Shown: positions 1-9,853 of the stretch, piece by piece
How positions within the stretch are numbered: position 1 is the stretch's first letter
Layout of the letters: each line of letters starts with the position of its first letter
Assembly (NCBI GenBank): GCA_030647105.1
Contig: JAUSJW010000003.1
Location: forward strand, 1-39,678
Reading direction: 5' to 3'
Length of the DNA: 39,678 nucleotides
Origin: Nanobdellota archaeon
GTDB taxonomy: Archaea; Nanobdellota; Nanobdellia; Woesearchaeales; WJIZ01
Made by a program: the position numbers and the translations under genes
The notes under the pieces: model-generated
Seen by the model: the letters and a program-made list of their open reading frames with translations, nothing else
The model's database searches: none
Told to the model about the DNA's origin: nothing

Positions 1-1
1 G

Positions 2-559
2 GTCCTTCCCGCCTACCTCGTCGGCAGGGAAGTCGAGCAGAACACGCGCTTCAATATTACGCGTTCCATGCTTGTGCCATCCGGTGAGGGCTATGTTATC
101 AACCCGCTTTCCTCTGGCGCGTCGTACTTCTTCACCAACCGCGAACAGCAAGGAAAGGTCGAGCTCTTCATGAACCCGGAGGAATCCCCGTCACGAAAGG
201 CTCTCGAGAACATCCAGCAGGTCGCCCAGAAACGCCGTCTCGACCTCGTCGTCCATTTCCTCAAGCCAGCGGCGCAGAACCTTGTCTGCGTCAAAGAACT
301 CGAGCCTGAGAAATTGCAGCCCTTCCTCAGCTGCCTGGAGAAAGATGAGACTGAAAAGTGCTACGCGAATTACCAAATCAACCAGCAGGAAGTCGAGTCC
401 TGCGATGACGCGTCGATTCTCGCGAGCGACGCCCAGCGCGCCAAAGCCTTCTACATCAACACCGCTCCTGTCTTCGTCTTCAGCAACCAATACAAGAAAG
501 GTGGCTCATTAAGCCCTGAATTGCTAGAAGAAGCGTTCTGCAGCGTCAACGCCTGCTAA
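2..559 (+). CDS. C-terminal part of a Cys-containing, possibly thioredoxin-fold protein; runs off the left edge
   Basis: Frame is open from base 2 (VLPAYLVGREVEQNTRFNITRSMLVPSG...) to the stop at 559. The true start lies outside the window. Family assignment is weak. Confidence 0.6.
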   Translation, partial: VLPAYLVGREVEQNTRFNITRSMLVPSGEGYVINPLSSGASYFFTNREQQGKVELFMNPEESPSRKALENIQQVAQKRRLDLVVHFLKPAAQNLVCVKELEPEKLQPFLSCLEKDETEKCYANYQINQQEVESCDDASILASDAQRAKAFYINTAPVFVFSNQYKKGGSLSPELLEEAFCSVNAC

Positions 560-1124
560 TTCCTTTTTTTCTTACTACATAGATGAACGTCGTAACATTA
601 TCCTGCTTGTCGCCGATGTTGCTATCGAGTATCTGAAGCCCATACATGGTCATGCCCATGATGCTCCCTACCGCGGCTACGTTGAGAAGTCTTCCATCGT
701 GGATGTCTCGCATCGCTTTTGCCGTGCTTTCAACTGCGATGCGTTCGGCGGAGGGATAGTTCGCTCCAAGATAGAGTTCACACTCGCGCAACGCCGTGTC
801 CTTCGAGCGAATTTCGGTGATATCCGAACGGCTTGCGTCAGGATGGATGCCGAGCGCAAGACAGATGTCCAAGTCGTGGCTATACTTTCTAGTAAACGTT
901 TCCCTCTCCTTCATCCTCCTTATGGTTTCCCCATAATCGCCGGCGATGCTGTTGCGAAACGGAACAACACCACCTTCCACCGTTTTACTGTCAACGGCGT
1001 CAAAGACCTCATCAATGGAACCGAGTGGAACCTTTTCAATATTATGCCTGCCGAGCCTCGCGGTAAACAGTTCAACCGCTTGCTGGGTGTAGGTTCCAGC
1101 GGGTCCCAAATAACCGATTCTCAT
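546..1124 (-). CDS. Prephenate dehydratase-like domain protein, no ACT domain
   Basis: MRIGYLGPAGTYTQQA, VPFRNSIAGDYGETI, ESTAKAM and QDNVTTFIYV match the order of PDT motifs (GPxGTFSxxA, VPIENSxxG, STAxA, TRF), with substitutions. Confidence 0.8.
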   Translation of the reverse strand: MRIGYLGPAGTYTQQAVELFTARLGRHNIEKVPLGSIDEVFDAVDSKTVEGGVVPFRNSIAGDYGETIRRMKERETFTRKYSHDLDICLALGIHPDASRSDITEIRSKDTALRECELYLGANYPSAERIAVESTAKAMRDIHDGRLLNVAAVGSIMGMTMYGLQILDSNIGDKQDNVTTFIYVVRKKGISRR

Positions 1125-1175
1125 GAGAGAAAGGAATCAAAAGGAGAATATAAACGTAAGGAAAAAATAAAAAAA

Positions 1176-2441
1176 TTAAAGCTCGTTCGCCGTGAGCAAT
1201 TCAACACGCGTCTCGTCCTGGCCGACATGGCTGTCCATGCCAATCAGGATTTTGACGTCCGCGCGCTCGCAGCTTCTGACAAGCTCCTTCTCGATGGAGC
1301 CGTCGAACACAACCGCGTACACGCCGCGGCCCATGCTCTTCAATGTCGGCTCAAGCTCGGTCAAGGGCACCTTGCCAAGAACTGCCAGTTTGTCGTCCAA
1401 AACCTGCGCTCCGCGGGTTCCAACCAGGCTTTCAAGCATCTCGGAGAACGCTTTCTTCTGCTCCTCGGTCAGCTCCTTCCTTTTCAGGGGCTGCTGCTGG
1501 AGAGGCGCGCGCATAGGCGGTTGCTGCTGCATCATTGGAGGTCTTCCCGGTGGCATCGGCCTGGCGGAACCAAAGGGCTTGCGCGCCCCGCCGTTCGGGC
1601 CTTCTTTGTTGCCGATTTCCATCAGCGCCTGTTCGCCAGAGACGCGCGCTCGTAGGGAGTTGTGGATTTCCTTCTTGGTGATTTCCTCAACTTCCTTGCC
1701 GTCCGGCGCTTTCGTCACGAAATCCACTTCAGCGCGTGCAGTCACTTCCTTGATAATCAGGCTACCGCCCCTATCACCGTCAGTGAACAGCGTAACCGTC
1801 TTCTCCTTGCATAAAGGAATCAGGCTTTCAGGCATGTTGGTGCCGTTCATGGCCACCGCGTTCTTGAATCCGTGCTTCAAAAGATTGATGACATCAGCCC
1901 GGCCTTCGACCAGGATGATTTCATCGCTCTCTTCAATCGCGGGTCCGGCGGGCAATTTCTCAGGCCCCCATTCCGTGATTTCCATGACGCGGACAGAATA
2001 CGCGACCTCGTCAGCCAGTTCCTGGCTGTCGGGAATCGAGGATTCCATGAGGTTCTTGAGCAGTTGTTTAGCGCGCTCAATGACCTGCTTCCTTTTGCTA
2101 ATGCGAACATCGTCAATCTTCTCAATAATTAGATGCGAGTTGCAGGGTCCAATGCGCTGGATAATCTCCAAAGCCGCCGCGATAATCGCGGTCTCAGCCT
2201 TGTCCAGAGAACTCGGAACAAGGATTTTGCCCGAGGTCTTGCCTGCTTTGGTATCAGTATTGACCTCAATGCGGCCAATCCTTCCTGAACGCTGCAGTTC
2301 CCGTAATTCAAGGTCTGCTCCGAGAAGTCCTTCTGTCTGTCCGAAGATGGCTCCGATGACGTCAGGTCGGTCGACCACACCATCGATTGTGATGTTTGCT
2401 TGAATGATATATTTTGCTGAAACTGGGCTGACTTTTCCCAT
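1176..2441 (-). CDS. dnaG: Archaeal DnaG-type primase (Toprim)
   Basis: N-terminus MGKVSPVSAKYIIQANITIDGVVDRPDVIGAIFGQTEGLLG and Toprim segment EIILVEGRADVINLLKHG...LFTDGDRGG are typical of archaeal DnaG. SD AGGTGA upstream. Confidence 0.97.
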   Translation of the reverse strand: MGKVSPVSAKYIIQANITIDGVVDRPDVIGAIFGQTEGLLGADLELRELQRSGRIGRIEVNTDTKAGKTSGKILVPSSLDKAETAIIAAALEIIQRIGPCNSHLIIEKIDDVRISKRKQVIERAKQLLKNLMESSIPDSQELADEVAYSVRVMEITEWGPEKLPAGPAIEESDEIILVEGRADVINLLKHGFKNAVAMNGTNMPESLIPLCKEKTVTLFTDGDRGGSLIIKEVTARAEVDFVTKAPDGKEVEEITKKEIHNSLRARVSGEQALMEIGNKEGPNGGARKPFGSARPMPPGRPPMMQQQPPMRAPLQQQPLKRKELTEEQKKAFSEMLESLVGTRGAQVLDDKLAVLGKVPLTELEPTLKSMGRGVYAVVFDGSIEKELVRSCERADVKILIGMDSHVGQDETRVELLTANEL

Positions 2442-2483
2442 AGTGGTTCACCTTGTGCTTGTAGAAAACGAGGGAAAAAATGG

Positions 2484-2580
2484 AGCCCGCCACTAACTCC
2501 CAAACTCATGGCTTGCCGTTGATTAGACGTCCCTTGCGGGGATTTTAGCGTAGCTCCTTTGAGTACTCTCGTGGCAGGCT
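2484..2580 (-). ncRNA. Candidate structured RNA or leader element upstream of dnaG
   Basis: Minus-strand closing stem AGCCUGCCAC/GUGGCGGGCU (10 bp, one U·G), internal ACUCAAA/UUUGGGAGU and ACG..UCCC-CGCAA-GGGA-CGU helices, followed by CCATTTTTTCCC. Confidence 0.4.
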
Positions 2581-2689
2581 TTTATGAACATGATAATCCC
2601 AATAGTTTTCTACTGATATCCGCATAGAAGTCAAACGAGGTATAAAAAGGTTTGGATTATGAATTAATTTCTATATAGAAAAAATAGGT

Positions 2690-3082
2690 TTACTCCTCTA
2701 ATATCCCAAGAAGCAGACCGTACGCTAGAACATGGCGCGTCTTTGGAAGCCCCCCTAACAAAGGGAGCGCCAAGTCAAACACACGTTCTGCGATACTAAG
2801 CGTTGTGACTTCTCGGTCGCTTCCGCTCATCAGGCTGCCAATGTCTGCTCCTACCCCTCCTCTTCCAATCCAGACACCCCCTGCTTGGAGGCGTGTGATA
2901 TCAGGCAGACTACTTCCATCAGTGGTGCGCGCATAGGGCCCAAGAACAATATCTCTTAACGGAACATACAAAACTCGCCGTGAGGCATCTCCTTCAAGAG
3001 GCACCCTCAATCGTTCTGGAAGCGTATGAGAACCCAAGCCGACAAGGTAGGCAGGCAATAATCTGTTATCGTTCTCAACCAT
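2690..3082 (-). CDS. Hypothetical protein (start MVENDNRLLPAYLVGLGSH)
   Basis: Open frame. The ORF-track start at 3211 overlaps kbl. The ATG at 3082 lies about 20-25 nt downstream of a GCCTTATAAGGC TATA-like palindrome. Confidence 0.6.
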   Translation of the reverse strand: MVENDNRLLPAYLVGLGSHTLPERLRVPLEGDASRRVLYVPLRDIVLGPYARTTDGSSLPDITRLQAGGVWIGRGGVGADIGSLMSGSDREVTTLSIAERVFDLALPLLGGLPKTRHVLAYGLLLGILEE

Positions 3083-3152
3083 ATTAAAGGAGAGGGCTTC
3101 CTGCCTTATAAGGCTGCTTGAGAACTGACAAAGCCAACTAGAGCGGCATACT

Positions 3153-4409
3153 TCATCCAAGAACTCCCGTCTTCTTTCCAGCCCGAACAGCAGCGGAAAC
3201 AAACTCTTCAATATCCTTCTCTGTATGCGCGGCGGAAATCTGCACGCGAATCTCGTCCCGACCAGCCGTCACAACCGGATACGACAGGTTCGTCGCGATG
3301 AATCCTTCCTCAAAGAGCGCCTTCGCGAAGTTTCTGCACTTGACGCTCTCGCCAATCAGGAGCGGCTGGACCGCGTGAATAGAGTCAGCAGCAAAAGCAA
3401 ATCCGGCTTCTTTCATCTTCTTCTTGAAAGAAGCGATATTCGCGTGCAGCTTCTCAATAAACTTCTTCCCTTCAGCACTATCAACCAGTTTTACCGAAGC
3501 CAATCCAGCTCCAGCAGTGCCAGGAGAAATCGAATTAGAATAGATATACGTCGGAGACGCCTCACGCAGGTAATCAATCATCAGCTTGTCGCTCACAACA
3601 TACCCACCGTCCGCTCCAAATCCTTTTCCAAGAGTCCCAATCAATAAGTCGCAGCGAGCAGAACAAAACTCTTCAACCCCCCTTCCACTTTTTCCAAAGG
3701 CGCCGATGCCATGGCTGTCGTCCACAATCGTCACAACACCTTCCTCAAACTCCTTTTCAAAAGATTTCGCGATGTCGCAGAACTTCTTCAAGTCTTGATA
3801 TTCTCCGAGCATGGAAAAGATCCCATCAGTAACTGCGACAACCCGCTTGAACTTCCCCTTGTTCTCATCAAGAATCCGTCTGAAGTCCTCTAAATCCAGA
3901 TGCTTGAACACTAGCCTGTTTTCTTTAGGCAAGTTAGCGACCCGAATCCCGTCAATAATGCACCGATGATTCAACTCATCCGAAACTACAAGCGTGTTGT
4001 CAGACACTTTTGTATCCTTCGCCTGGCCTTTAATCATGCATTGAATAACCGCCATGCTCGTCGCGAACGCGGAAGAAAACACCATACCCGATTCCCGGTG
4101 ATGAAACGCGGCAAGCGCAGATTCCAGCTCCTTGTGCACTTTCAAAGTACCGGAAATGAAGCGGACAGCTCCCGGTCCTGTTCCAAAGTGCCGTGATGCC
4201 TCCTCCTCTCCTTTTCTCAACGTTTCATGGAATCGCAATCCTAAATAGTCATTCGAGTTGAAGATAGAATACTTCTTTCCTTTAATCAATGCTTTAGGCG
4301 CGTGCCCGGCTTCATGCGAAAATCCCTCGAAAACCAGCTCCTCGCGTTTCGTCGTCCCAGCAGAATCAACTCTCGCCAATTCAGCTTGTAAGGTCTCGCG
4401 GAGACTCAT
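3153..4409 (-). CDS. kbl: Glycine C-acetyltransferase / 2-amino-3-ketobutyrate CoA ligase (PLP-dependent alpha-oxoamine synthase)
   Basis: NSNDYLGL, GTGPGAVRFISGT, DELNHRCIIDGIR, VDDSHGIGAFGKSGRG, GTLGKGFGADGGYV motifs. Confidence 0.93.
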   Translation of the reverse strand: MSLRETLQAELARVDSAGTTKREELVFEGFSHEAGHAPKALIKGKKYSIFNSNDYLGLRFHETLRKGEEEASRHFGTGPGAVRFISGTLKVHKELESALAAFHHRESGMVFSSAFATSMAVIQCMIKGQAKDTKVSDNTLVVSDELNHRCIIDGIRVANLPKENRLVFKHLDLEDFRRILDENKGKFKRVVAVTDGIFSMLGEYQDLKKFCDIAKSFEKEFEEGVVTIVDDSHGIGAFGKSGRGVEEFCSARCDLLIGTLGKGFGADGGYVVSDKLMIDYLREASPTYIYSNSISPGTAGAGLASVKLVDSAEGKKFIEKLHANIASFKKKMKEAGFAFAADSIHAVQPLLIGESVKCRNFAKALFEEGFIATNLSYPVVTAGRDEIRVQISAAHTEKDIEEFVSAAVRAGKKTGVLG

Positions 4410-5359
4410 TTGCGTATCCCTAGCTTCTTCTTGAGCTCCTTAATCATGATGGTAGTCATCTCAGCCACTCCGTATGTATGCTTCCAGCCCCAGTCCTTGC
4501 GCGCCTGGCTGTCGTCAACACTCTGCGGCCAGGAATCGGCGATTTTCTGCCGGGCGTCAGGCACATACGTGCACGTGAACTTTGGCAGGTGCTTTTTCAC
4601 TTCAGCTGCGAGTTCAGCGGCCGAGAAGCTGATGGCCGCGAGGTTGTAGCTCGTGCGCACCGCGATTTTTTCGACTGGCGCTTCCATAAGCTTGATGGTG
4701 CCCTCGATGGCGTCGTCCATGTACATCATGGGAAGGATCGTATCGGGGCGCACGAAACACTCGTATTTCCCTTTCTGGAGCGCGTCGTAGAAAATTCCAA
4801 CCGCGTAATCCGTCGTTCCGCCGCCTGGCGGCGCCTTGTAGCTGATGAGGCCGGGATAGCGCAAGCTGCGCACGTCCAGGCCGTATTTATGGTGATAATA
4901 TTGGCATAGGAGTTCCCCAGAAACCTTAGTCACGCCATACATAGTCGTCGGCTCGAGAATTGTGTGCTGGGGCGTGTTGACGCGCGGTGTCGTGGGTCCG
5001 AACGCTGCGATGGAGCTCGGCCAAAACACTTTCTTTAGCTTGTGCTTCACAGCGAGGTCAAGGACAATCTTCAGGCTTTTCACGTTGAGCCGCCAGGCGT
5101 TGTCTGGATTCTTCTCACCGCTCGCGGAAAGCAGGGACGCGAGATGGTAAACCGTGTCTACCTGGTTGTGCACAATGAGGCTCTCAATCTCTCCTTTGTC
5201 GGTGGCGTCGCAAATCTCGTACGGCTCCATCTCCTCGGGAGGGTGAGGCTCACGAATATCGACGGCGATGATATTCTCTCTGCCGTATTTCGCCCTCAGG
5301 GCGGGAACAAGCTCAGAGCCAATCTGCCCAAAAGCGCCAATGACGAGGGTTTTTGCCAT
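4406..5359 (-). CDS. NAD-dependent epimerase/dehydratase family, probable L-threonine 3-dehydrogenase (UDP-galactose-epimerase-like TDH)
   Basis: GAFGQIGSELVPAL Rossmann motif, MYGVTKVSGE (YxxxK). Overlaps kbl by ATGA, as expected for threonine catabolism. Confidence 0.88.
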   Translation of the reverse strand: MAKTLVIGAFGQIGSELVPALRAKYGRENIIAVDIREPHPPEEMEPYEICDATDKGEIESLIVHNQVDTVYHLASLLSASGEKNPDNAWRLNVKSLKIVLDLAVKHKLKKVFWPSSIAAFGPTTPRVNTPQHTILEPTTMYGVTKVSGELLCQYYHHKYGLDVRSLRYPGLISYKAPPGGGTTDYAVGIFYDALQKGKYECFVRPDTILPMMYMDDAIEGTIKLMEAPVEKIAVRTSYNLAAISFSAAELAAEVKKHLPKFTCTYVPDARQKIADSWPQSVDDSQARKDWGWKHTYGVAEMTTIMIKELKKKLGIRK

Positions 5360-5477
5360 TCAAGGCTACAAAGTGGCTCGATTTTTAAAGATATTGGCGA
5401 AACTAGGCCTGGGCTGGGGATATGAGGGTACTAGGGAAACGAAGCACGATTAAGAGCATCTCAATCATTTAGAAAAA

Positions 5478-5511
5478 CCCTAAAGAGACCCCCGAAGGGG
5501 CCCCCTTAGGG
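5478..5511. repeat. Nested inverted repeat CCCTAA-AGAGA-CCCCCGAAGGGG-CCCCC-TTAGGG
   Basis: Read directly in the sequence between the TDH-like gene and the RIO1 gene. Confidence 0.7.
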
Positions 5512-5613
5512 AAAAAGAGGTAATCCTTTTGTAGAAGGCGCTTCTATATAAATGTTTCTTTTATGACACCATTCTTGAGTGGTTTCTATGAGTTTTCATT
5601 CTTGTGTGAAGTC

Positions 5614-5644
5614 GTAAAGGGACGAAGCCTCTGAGTCCCTTTAC
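5614..5644. repeat. Perfect 10-bp inverted repeat GTAAAGGGAC-(11)-GTCCCTTTAC
   Basis: Both arms read directly. Located upstream of the rio1 TATA box (CTTTTATAAG). Confidence 0.85.
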
Positions 5645-5698
5645 CGCTTCCCCCTATTCGCTATACTTTTATAAGCCGTATCCACACTCATCAAGAAC

Positions 5699-6451
5699 AT
5701 GACTCAGGACAAGTTCAAGACGATGCACAATGTCTTTGATAATTTCACCAATCTCACGCTCTTCAAGCTCATCTCCCAAGGCCACTTCGAGGGCCTCGAA
5801 GGCCCCGTAAGCATTGGCAAGGAGGCCAACATCTTCACGGCCAAGAAAGGAGACGGGAAAGTTATCGTGAAAATCTATCGCCTGGAAGCGTGCGACTTCA
5901 ATCGCATGTATGACTATATCAAGGAAGACTCGCGCTATATCAACCTCAAAGGAAAAAAGCGAAAAATCATCTTCGCCTGGGTACAGCGCGAGTTCCGCAA
6001 CCTCATGAAGGCCAGAGAAGCGGGTGTCCGTGTTCCAACGCCGCTCACCTTCGCCAACAACATCCTGGTCCTCGAGATGATTGGCCAAGCGGAACCCGCG
6101 TCAAAATTGAAAGATGAGGTTCCCAAAGACAAGCAGGCCTTCCTGGACGCTATCCTAGACAATATGGCTCTGCTCAACAAGGCAGGCCTTGTCCACGCCG
6201 ACCTCTCCCCCTTCAACATCCTCAACGATAGGGAAAAGCCCGTCTTCATCGATTTCTCCCAGTGCACACCACTTGACTCCACCCGATTCGAGGAATTCCT
6301 CACCCGCGACCTGCGCAACATCCACACGTTCTTCAAAAAGGTCGGCCTTGATGTGGATATCGAGGAAATGCGCGCGAAAGTAACACGATTCCAGAGGCCA
6401 GAGACCAAGAAGGAGCTTCGCAGGACCGCGCTCTCAGCCAGCTCCCAGTAA
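5699..6451 (+). CDS. rio1: RIO1-family serine kinase
   Basis: ISQGHFEGLEGPVSIGKEANIFTAKK, VKIYRLEACDFNRMYDYI, LVHADLSPFNIL, FIDFSQ are RIO1 signatures. Confidence 0.95.
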   Translation: MTQDKFKTMHNVFDNFTNLTLFKLISQGHFEGLEGPVSIGKEANIFTAKKGDGKVIVKIYRLEACDFNRMYDYIKEDSRYINLKGKKRKIIFAWVQREFRNLMKAREAGVRVPTPLTFANNILVLEMIGQAEPASKLKDEVPKDKQAFLDAILDNMALLNKAGLVHADLSPFNILNDREKPVFIDFSQCTPLDSTRFEEFLTRDLRNIHTFFKKVGLDVDIEEMRAKVTRFQRPETKKELRRTALSASSQ

Positions 6452-6489
6452 AACTAAAGATATAAAAACGCCCCGCCGTTTTCAAAACC

Positions 6490-7044
6490 ATGGAAAATCT
6501 CCGTACCGAGCTCAAGATTCCGAGGGAACGCATCGCTGTTCTTATCGGAAAGGACGGCGCTATCAAGAGCGAGATAGAGGAGAATACCAAGACCAATCTC
6601 GAGATTGACTCAAAGGAAGGTGATATTTTCATCACCGGACCCGACGGCCTCGGCATCTACACCGCGAAGGAAATCGTAACGGCGATAGGGAGAGGATTCA
6701 ATCCGGAAATCGCGATGCTCCTTCTCAAGGTCGATTACGCGTTCGAGAATCTCAGCCTCCAGGAATATATGGGCAAGTCTAAGGACGCCATCCAACGGGT
6801 CAAGGGCCGCATCATCGGCTCCGAAGGCAAGACGAGAAAGCATATCGAGGAGCTCACCGAGACATCCATCTCAGTCTTCGGCAAGACAGTCTCCATCATC
6901 GGCGAGATTCAGAGCGTCATCGTGGCGAGGCGCGCCGTGGAGATGCTCATCGAGGGCTCGACGCACAGTTCAGTCTACAAGTGGCTCGAGCGCAAGCATC
7001 GCGAGCTTAAGCGGGCGGAGGCGGCCGAAAGATGGCAGAAGTGA
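6490..7044 (+). CDS. KH-domain RNA-processing protein (Pno1/Dim2-like)
   Basis: [27 protein letters not shown] and [23 protein letters not shown] motifs. Follows rio1, a common archaeal gene order. Confidence 0.93.
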   Translation: MENLRTELKIPRERIAVLIGKDGAIKSEIEENTKTNLEIDSKEGDIFITGPDGLGIYTAKEIVTAIGRGFNPEIAMLLLKVDYAFENLSLQEYMGKSKDAIQRVKGRIIGSEGKTRKHIEELTETSISVFGKTVSIIGEIQSVIVARRAVEMLIEGSTHSSVYKWLERKHRELKRAEAAERWQK

Positions 7045-8675
7045 ATACCAAGGCGCACGAGCTGGCCTTGAAGCAGCGTGAAATTGGCGTTGCGGAGTTC
7101 TTCGCGAGAAATCGTCACTTATTGGGCTTTGACAACAAGCGAAAGGCCCTGATGACCGCGGTCAAGGAAGCGGTCGACAACAGCTTAGACGCGTGCGAGG
7201 AAGCCGATATCCTTCCGGAAGTGATTGTTGACATCGTCGACCTAGGCAACGAGCGCTTCCGCGTCGTCATCGAAGACAACGGCCCCGGCATCATCAAGAA
7301 GCAGATTCCCAATATCTTCGCCCGCCTTCTGTACGGCAGCAAGTTCTTCAAATTAAGTCAGTCCCGCGGTCAGCAGGGCATCGGAATTTCCGCAGCTGTC
7401 ATGTACGGCCAGCTCACAACTGGAAAGGCCGCGAAGATTATCTCGAAGATTCACCCCGATGAGCCCGCGCATTATTACGAGCTCCAGCTGGATACCCAGC
7501 AGAACCGCCCGGAAATCCTCAAGGAAGAGACGCGCGAGTGGAAAAAGGACCACGGCACAAGGGTCGAAATCGAGCTCGAAGGCTCGTATATTCAAGGCAG
7601 CCAGAGCATCGATGAGTATCTCAAGGAAACAGCCATCGTCAACCCGCACGTCACGATTATCTACACGAATCCGAAAGCGGAACAGTTCGTCTTCGCGAGA
7701 GCCTCCGAGGAGAAGCCCAAAAAGCCGGTGGAAATCAAGCCCCACCCCTATGGTGTGGAACTCGGCGTCATGCAGACCATGCTCAAGCAGACAGACGCGA
7801 AGACGCTCAAGAGTTTTATGATGAACTCTTTCGAGCGCGTTGGCGACACGACCGCGAAGCAGATTTGCGAGAACTCCGCCCTCCTTCCCGAAACCAAGCC
7901 AGACAATATGTCCCGTGAGATGGTCGAGAAGCTCGTTGAGGGCATCAAGAAGACCAGAATCATGGCCCCTCCCACAGACTGTATCTCACCTTTGGGCGCT
8001 GAACTGTTGGAAAAGGGCCTGAGAAAGGAAATCAACGCGGAATTCTACGCTGCCGTGACCCGGGCGCCGGAAGTCTATCGTGGAAACCCATTCGTCATCG
8101 AAGTCGGCGTCGCCTATGGGGGAGAGCAGCCAGCTGACCAGCCCGTACGATTGATGCGCTACGCCAATCGAGTTCCGCTCCTCTACCAGCAAGGCGCCTG
8201 CGCCGTAACAAAAGCGCTGATGGCGACGAACTGGAAGGCGTATGGCATGCAGCAGAGCCGCGGCGCCTTGCCCGTCGGACCCGCGACCGTTGTCGTGAGC
8301 ATCGCTTCGGTCTGGGTCCCCTTTACTTCGGAAAGCAAGGAAGCTGTCGCTCATTATCCTGAAATCTTGAAGGAAGTCACCCTCGCGCTCCAGGACTTAG
8401 GCCGCCGATTAGGTTCCTATGTCGGCAAGAAGCACCGTATTTTAGCCGAAGGCAAGAAGCGCGACTACATCCAGCGCTTCATCCCACACGTCGCTGAAGC
8501 GTTGAAAGAGCTCATCGGCATCAAGGACACAAAGAAAGTCGAGGACATCCTCTACGAAATCCTTGAGCACACCCGTGGCGAATTAGAAGAAATCGGCGTG
8601 GACAATCCTGAGTATGACGAGAGCCTCGCGAAGATAGGCAAGGACGAGAAAGAGGAGGAGAGTTACGATGACTAA
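7032..8675 (+). CDS. top6B: DNA topoisomerase VI subunit B
   Basis: GHKL ATPase motifs [29 protein letters not shown]. Confidence 0.97.
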   Translation: MAEVNTKAHELALKQREIGVAEFFARNRHLLGFDNKRKALMTAVKEAVDNSLDACEEADILPEVIVDIVDLGNERFRVVIEDNGPGIIKKQIPNIFARLLYGSKFFKLSQSRGQQGIGISAAVMYGQLTTGKAAKIISKIHPDEPAHYYELQLDTQQNRPEILKEETREWKKDHGTRVEIELEGSYIQGSQSIDEYLKETAIVNPHVTIIYTNPKAEQFVFARASEEKPKKPVEIKPHPYGVELGVMQTMLKQTDAKTLKSFMMNSFERVGDTTAKQICENSALLPETKPDNMSREMVEKLVEGIKKTRIMAPPTDCISPLGAELLEKGLRKEINAEFYAAVTRAPEVYRGNPFVIEVGVAYGGEQPADQPVRLMRYANRVPLLYQQGACAVTKALMATNWKAYGMQQSRGALPVGPATVVVSIASVWVPFTSESKEAVAHYPEILKEVTLALQDLGRRLGSYVGKKHRILAEGKKRDYIQRFIPHVAEALKELIGIKDTKKVEDILYEILEHTRGELEEIGVDNPEYDESLAKIGKDEKEEESYDD

Positions 8676-9765
8676 GCCCGCGCCAAAGCCGGTCGTGGAG
8701 AAAATCGAGGATGTCGCGACCGAAATCTACCAGACAATTCTCAAAAAGCAGCAGCCCCAGCTCAAGATGCCGCTGCGCGCCCTCACCAACGTCAAGTACG
8801 ACCCCAAGGAGGGCTACTTTGAATTAATCGACAAGACTAAGACCAGAACGCTCACCGCTTCCTCCGTAAAAACCTTCGCGCAAACGCTCAGGATGATGGC
8901 GCTCTCAAAGCAGCTCGTCGCAACGGACGACATCGCGACCAAGAGGGAAGCGTATTACGTCAGCAAGAACTGGGACGACGCCCGCTTCATGAGCCAGCCG
9001 GAATCTGACGCGGTCATGGACGACGTGGAATCCATGATGCTTGTCAACCGCGAGCAGATTGGCTTCATCCCCGAAGAAAAAGGCGGAGAAATCGCGGGCC
9101 AGCTCATCGTTATCGACAAGGACACCGATACGGGAAAAGAATTGCGCATCGATTGCACCAAGTTCGGCTCTGGTTCCTACTCTATCCCCAGTTCCGTAGA
9201 GAGCCTCAAGTTCGAGACGAAAGCGAAGTTCATACTCGCGATTGAAACGGCAGGTATGTTCCAGCGCCTCGTCAAGCACAACTATTGGAAGAAGGCGAAT
9301 TGCATTCTCATCTCCTTAGGAGGCGTTCCGACACGGGCCTGCCGAAGATTCATCCGCCGCTTAAGCGACGAAATCAAGCTGCCCGTGTATGTCTTCACCG
9401 ACGGAGACCCTTACGGATACGCGAATATCTACAGAACACTCAAAGTCGGCTCCGGGAACGCGGCGCACATCAACCAGTATTTCTGCGTGCCAAACGCGCA
9501 GTTCATCGGCGTGACGCCGCAGGACATCATCGACTACAAGCTTCCAACGCACCCGCTCAAGGATGTCGACGTCAAGAGAATTAAGGACGCCATCAAAAAC
9601 GACCCCTTCATCCAGCACTTCAAGCCCTGGCAGAAAGCCATGAACCAGATGGTGGCGATGAAGGTGCGTGCGGAGCAGCAGGCCCTCGCGAAGTGGGGAT
9701 TGAACTTTGTCATCGACAAGTACTTGCCAGACAAGATGGCGAATCCCAAGACGTGGCTGCCTTAG
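8668..9765 (+). CDS. top6A: DNA topoisomerase VI subunit A (Spo11-like)
   Basis: [11 protein letters not shown] (catalytic Tyr region) and Toprim [20 protein letters not shown]. Overlaps top6B. Confidence 0.97.
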   Translation: MTKPAPKPVVEKIEDVATEIYQTILKKQQPQLKMPLRALTNVKYDPKEGYFELIDKTKTRTLTASSVKTFAQTLRMMALSKQLVATDDIATKREAYYVSKNWDDARFMSQPESDAVMDDVESMMLVNREQIGFIPEEKGGEIAGQLIVIDKDTDTGKELRIDCTKFGSGSYSIPSSVESLKFETKAKFILAIETAGMFQRLVKHNYWKKANCILISLGGVPTRACRRFIRRLSDEIKLPVYVFTDGDPYGYANIYRTLKVGSGNAAHINQYFCVPNAQFIGVTPQDIIDYKLPTHPLKDVDVKRIKDAIKNDPFIQHFKPWQKAMNQMVAMKVRAEQQALAKWGLNFVIDKYLPDKMANPKTWLP

Positions 9766-9801
9766 GAATTTTTTATTCTTCTTAGAATTCTCTTACAGGC
9801 C

Positions 9802-9820
9802 TGGAATTTTTTTGTCAGGA
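9802..9820 (+). promoter_or_regulatory. Promoter-proximal repeat copy 1: TGGAATTTTTTTGTCAGGA
   Basis: 18/19 identical to 10445-10463. Ends 34 nt before the ATG at 9854, followed by TATA-like TTTTATAG. Confidence 0.7.
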
Positions 9821-9853
9821 TTCATTTTATAGCATCACGCATTTTTCTAAGTC

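Noticed and set aside
1192-2403. 403-aa + strand ORF antisense to dnaG
   Set aside because: Covered by the well-supported dnaG on the opposite strand; Ser/Arg-rich translation without recognisable domains, typical of antisense frames.
5478-5650. CRISPR array
   Set aside because: Inverted repeats are unique; no regularly spaced direct repeats.
5575-5650. C/D box sRNA
   Set aside because: CTGA occurs once, but no convincing RUGAUGA C box at the proper spacing.
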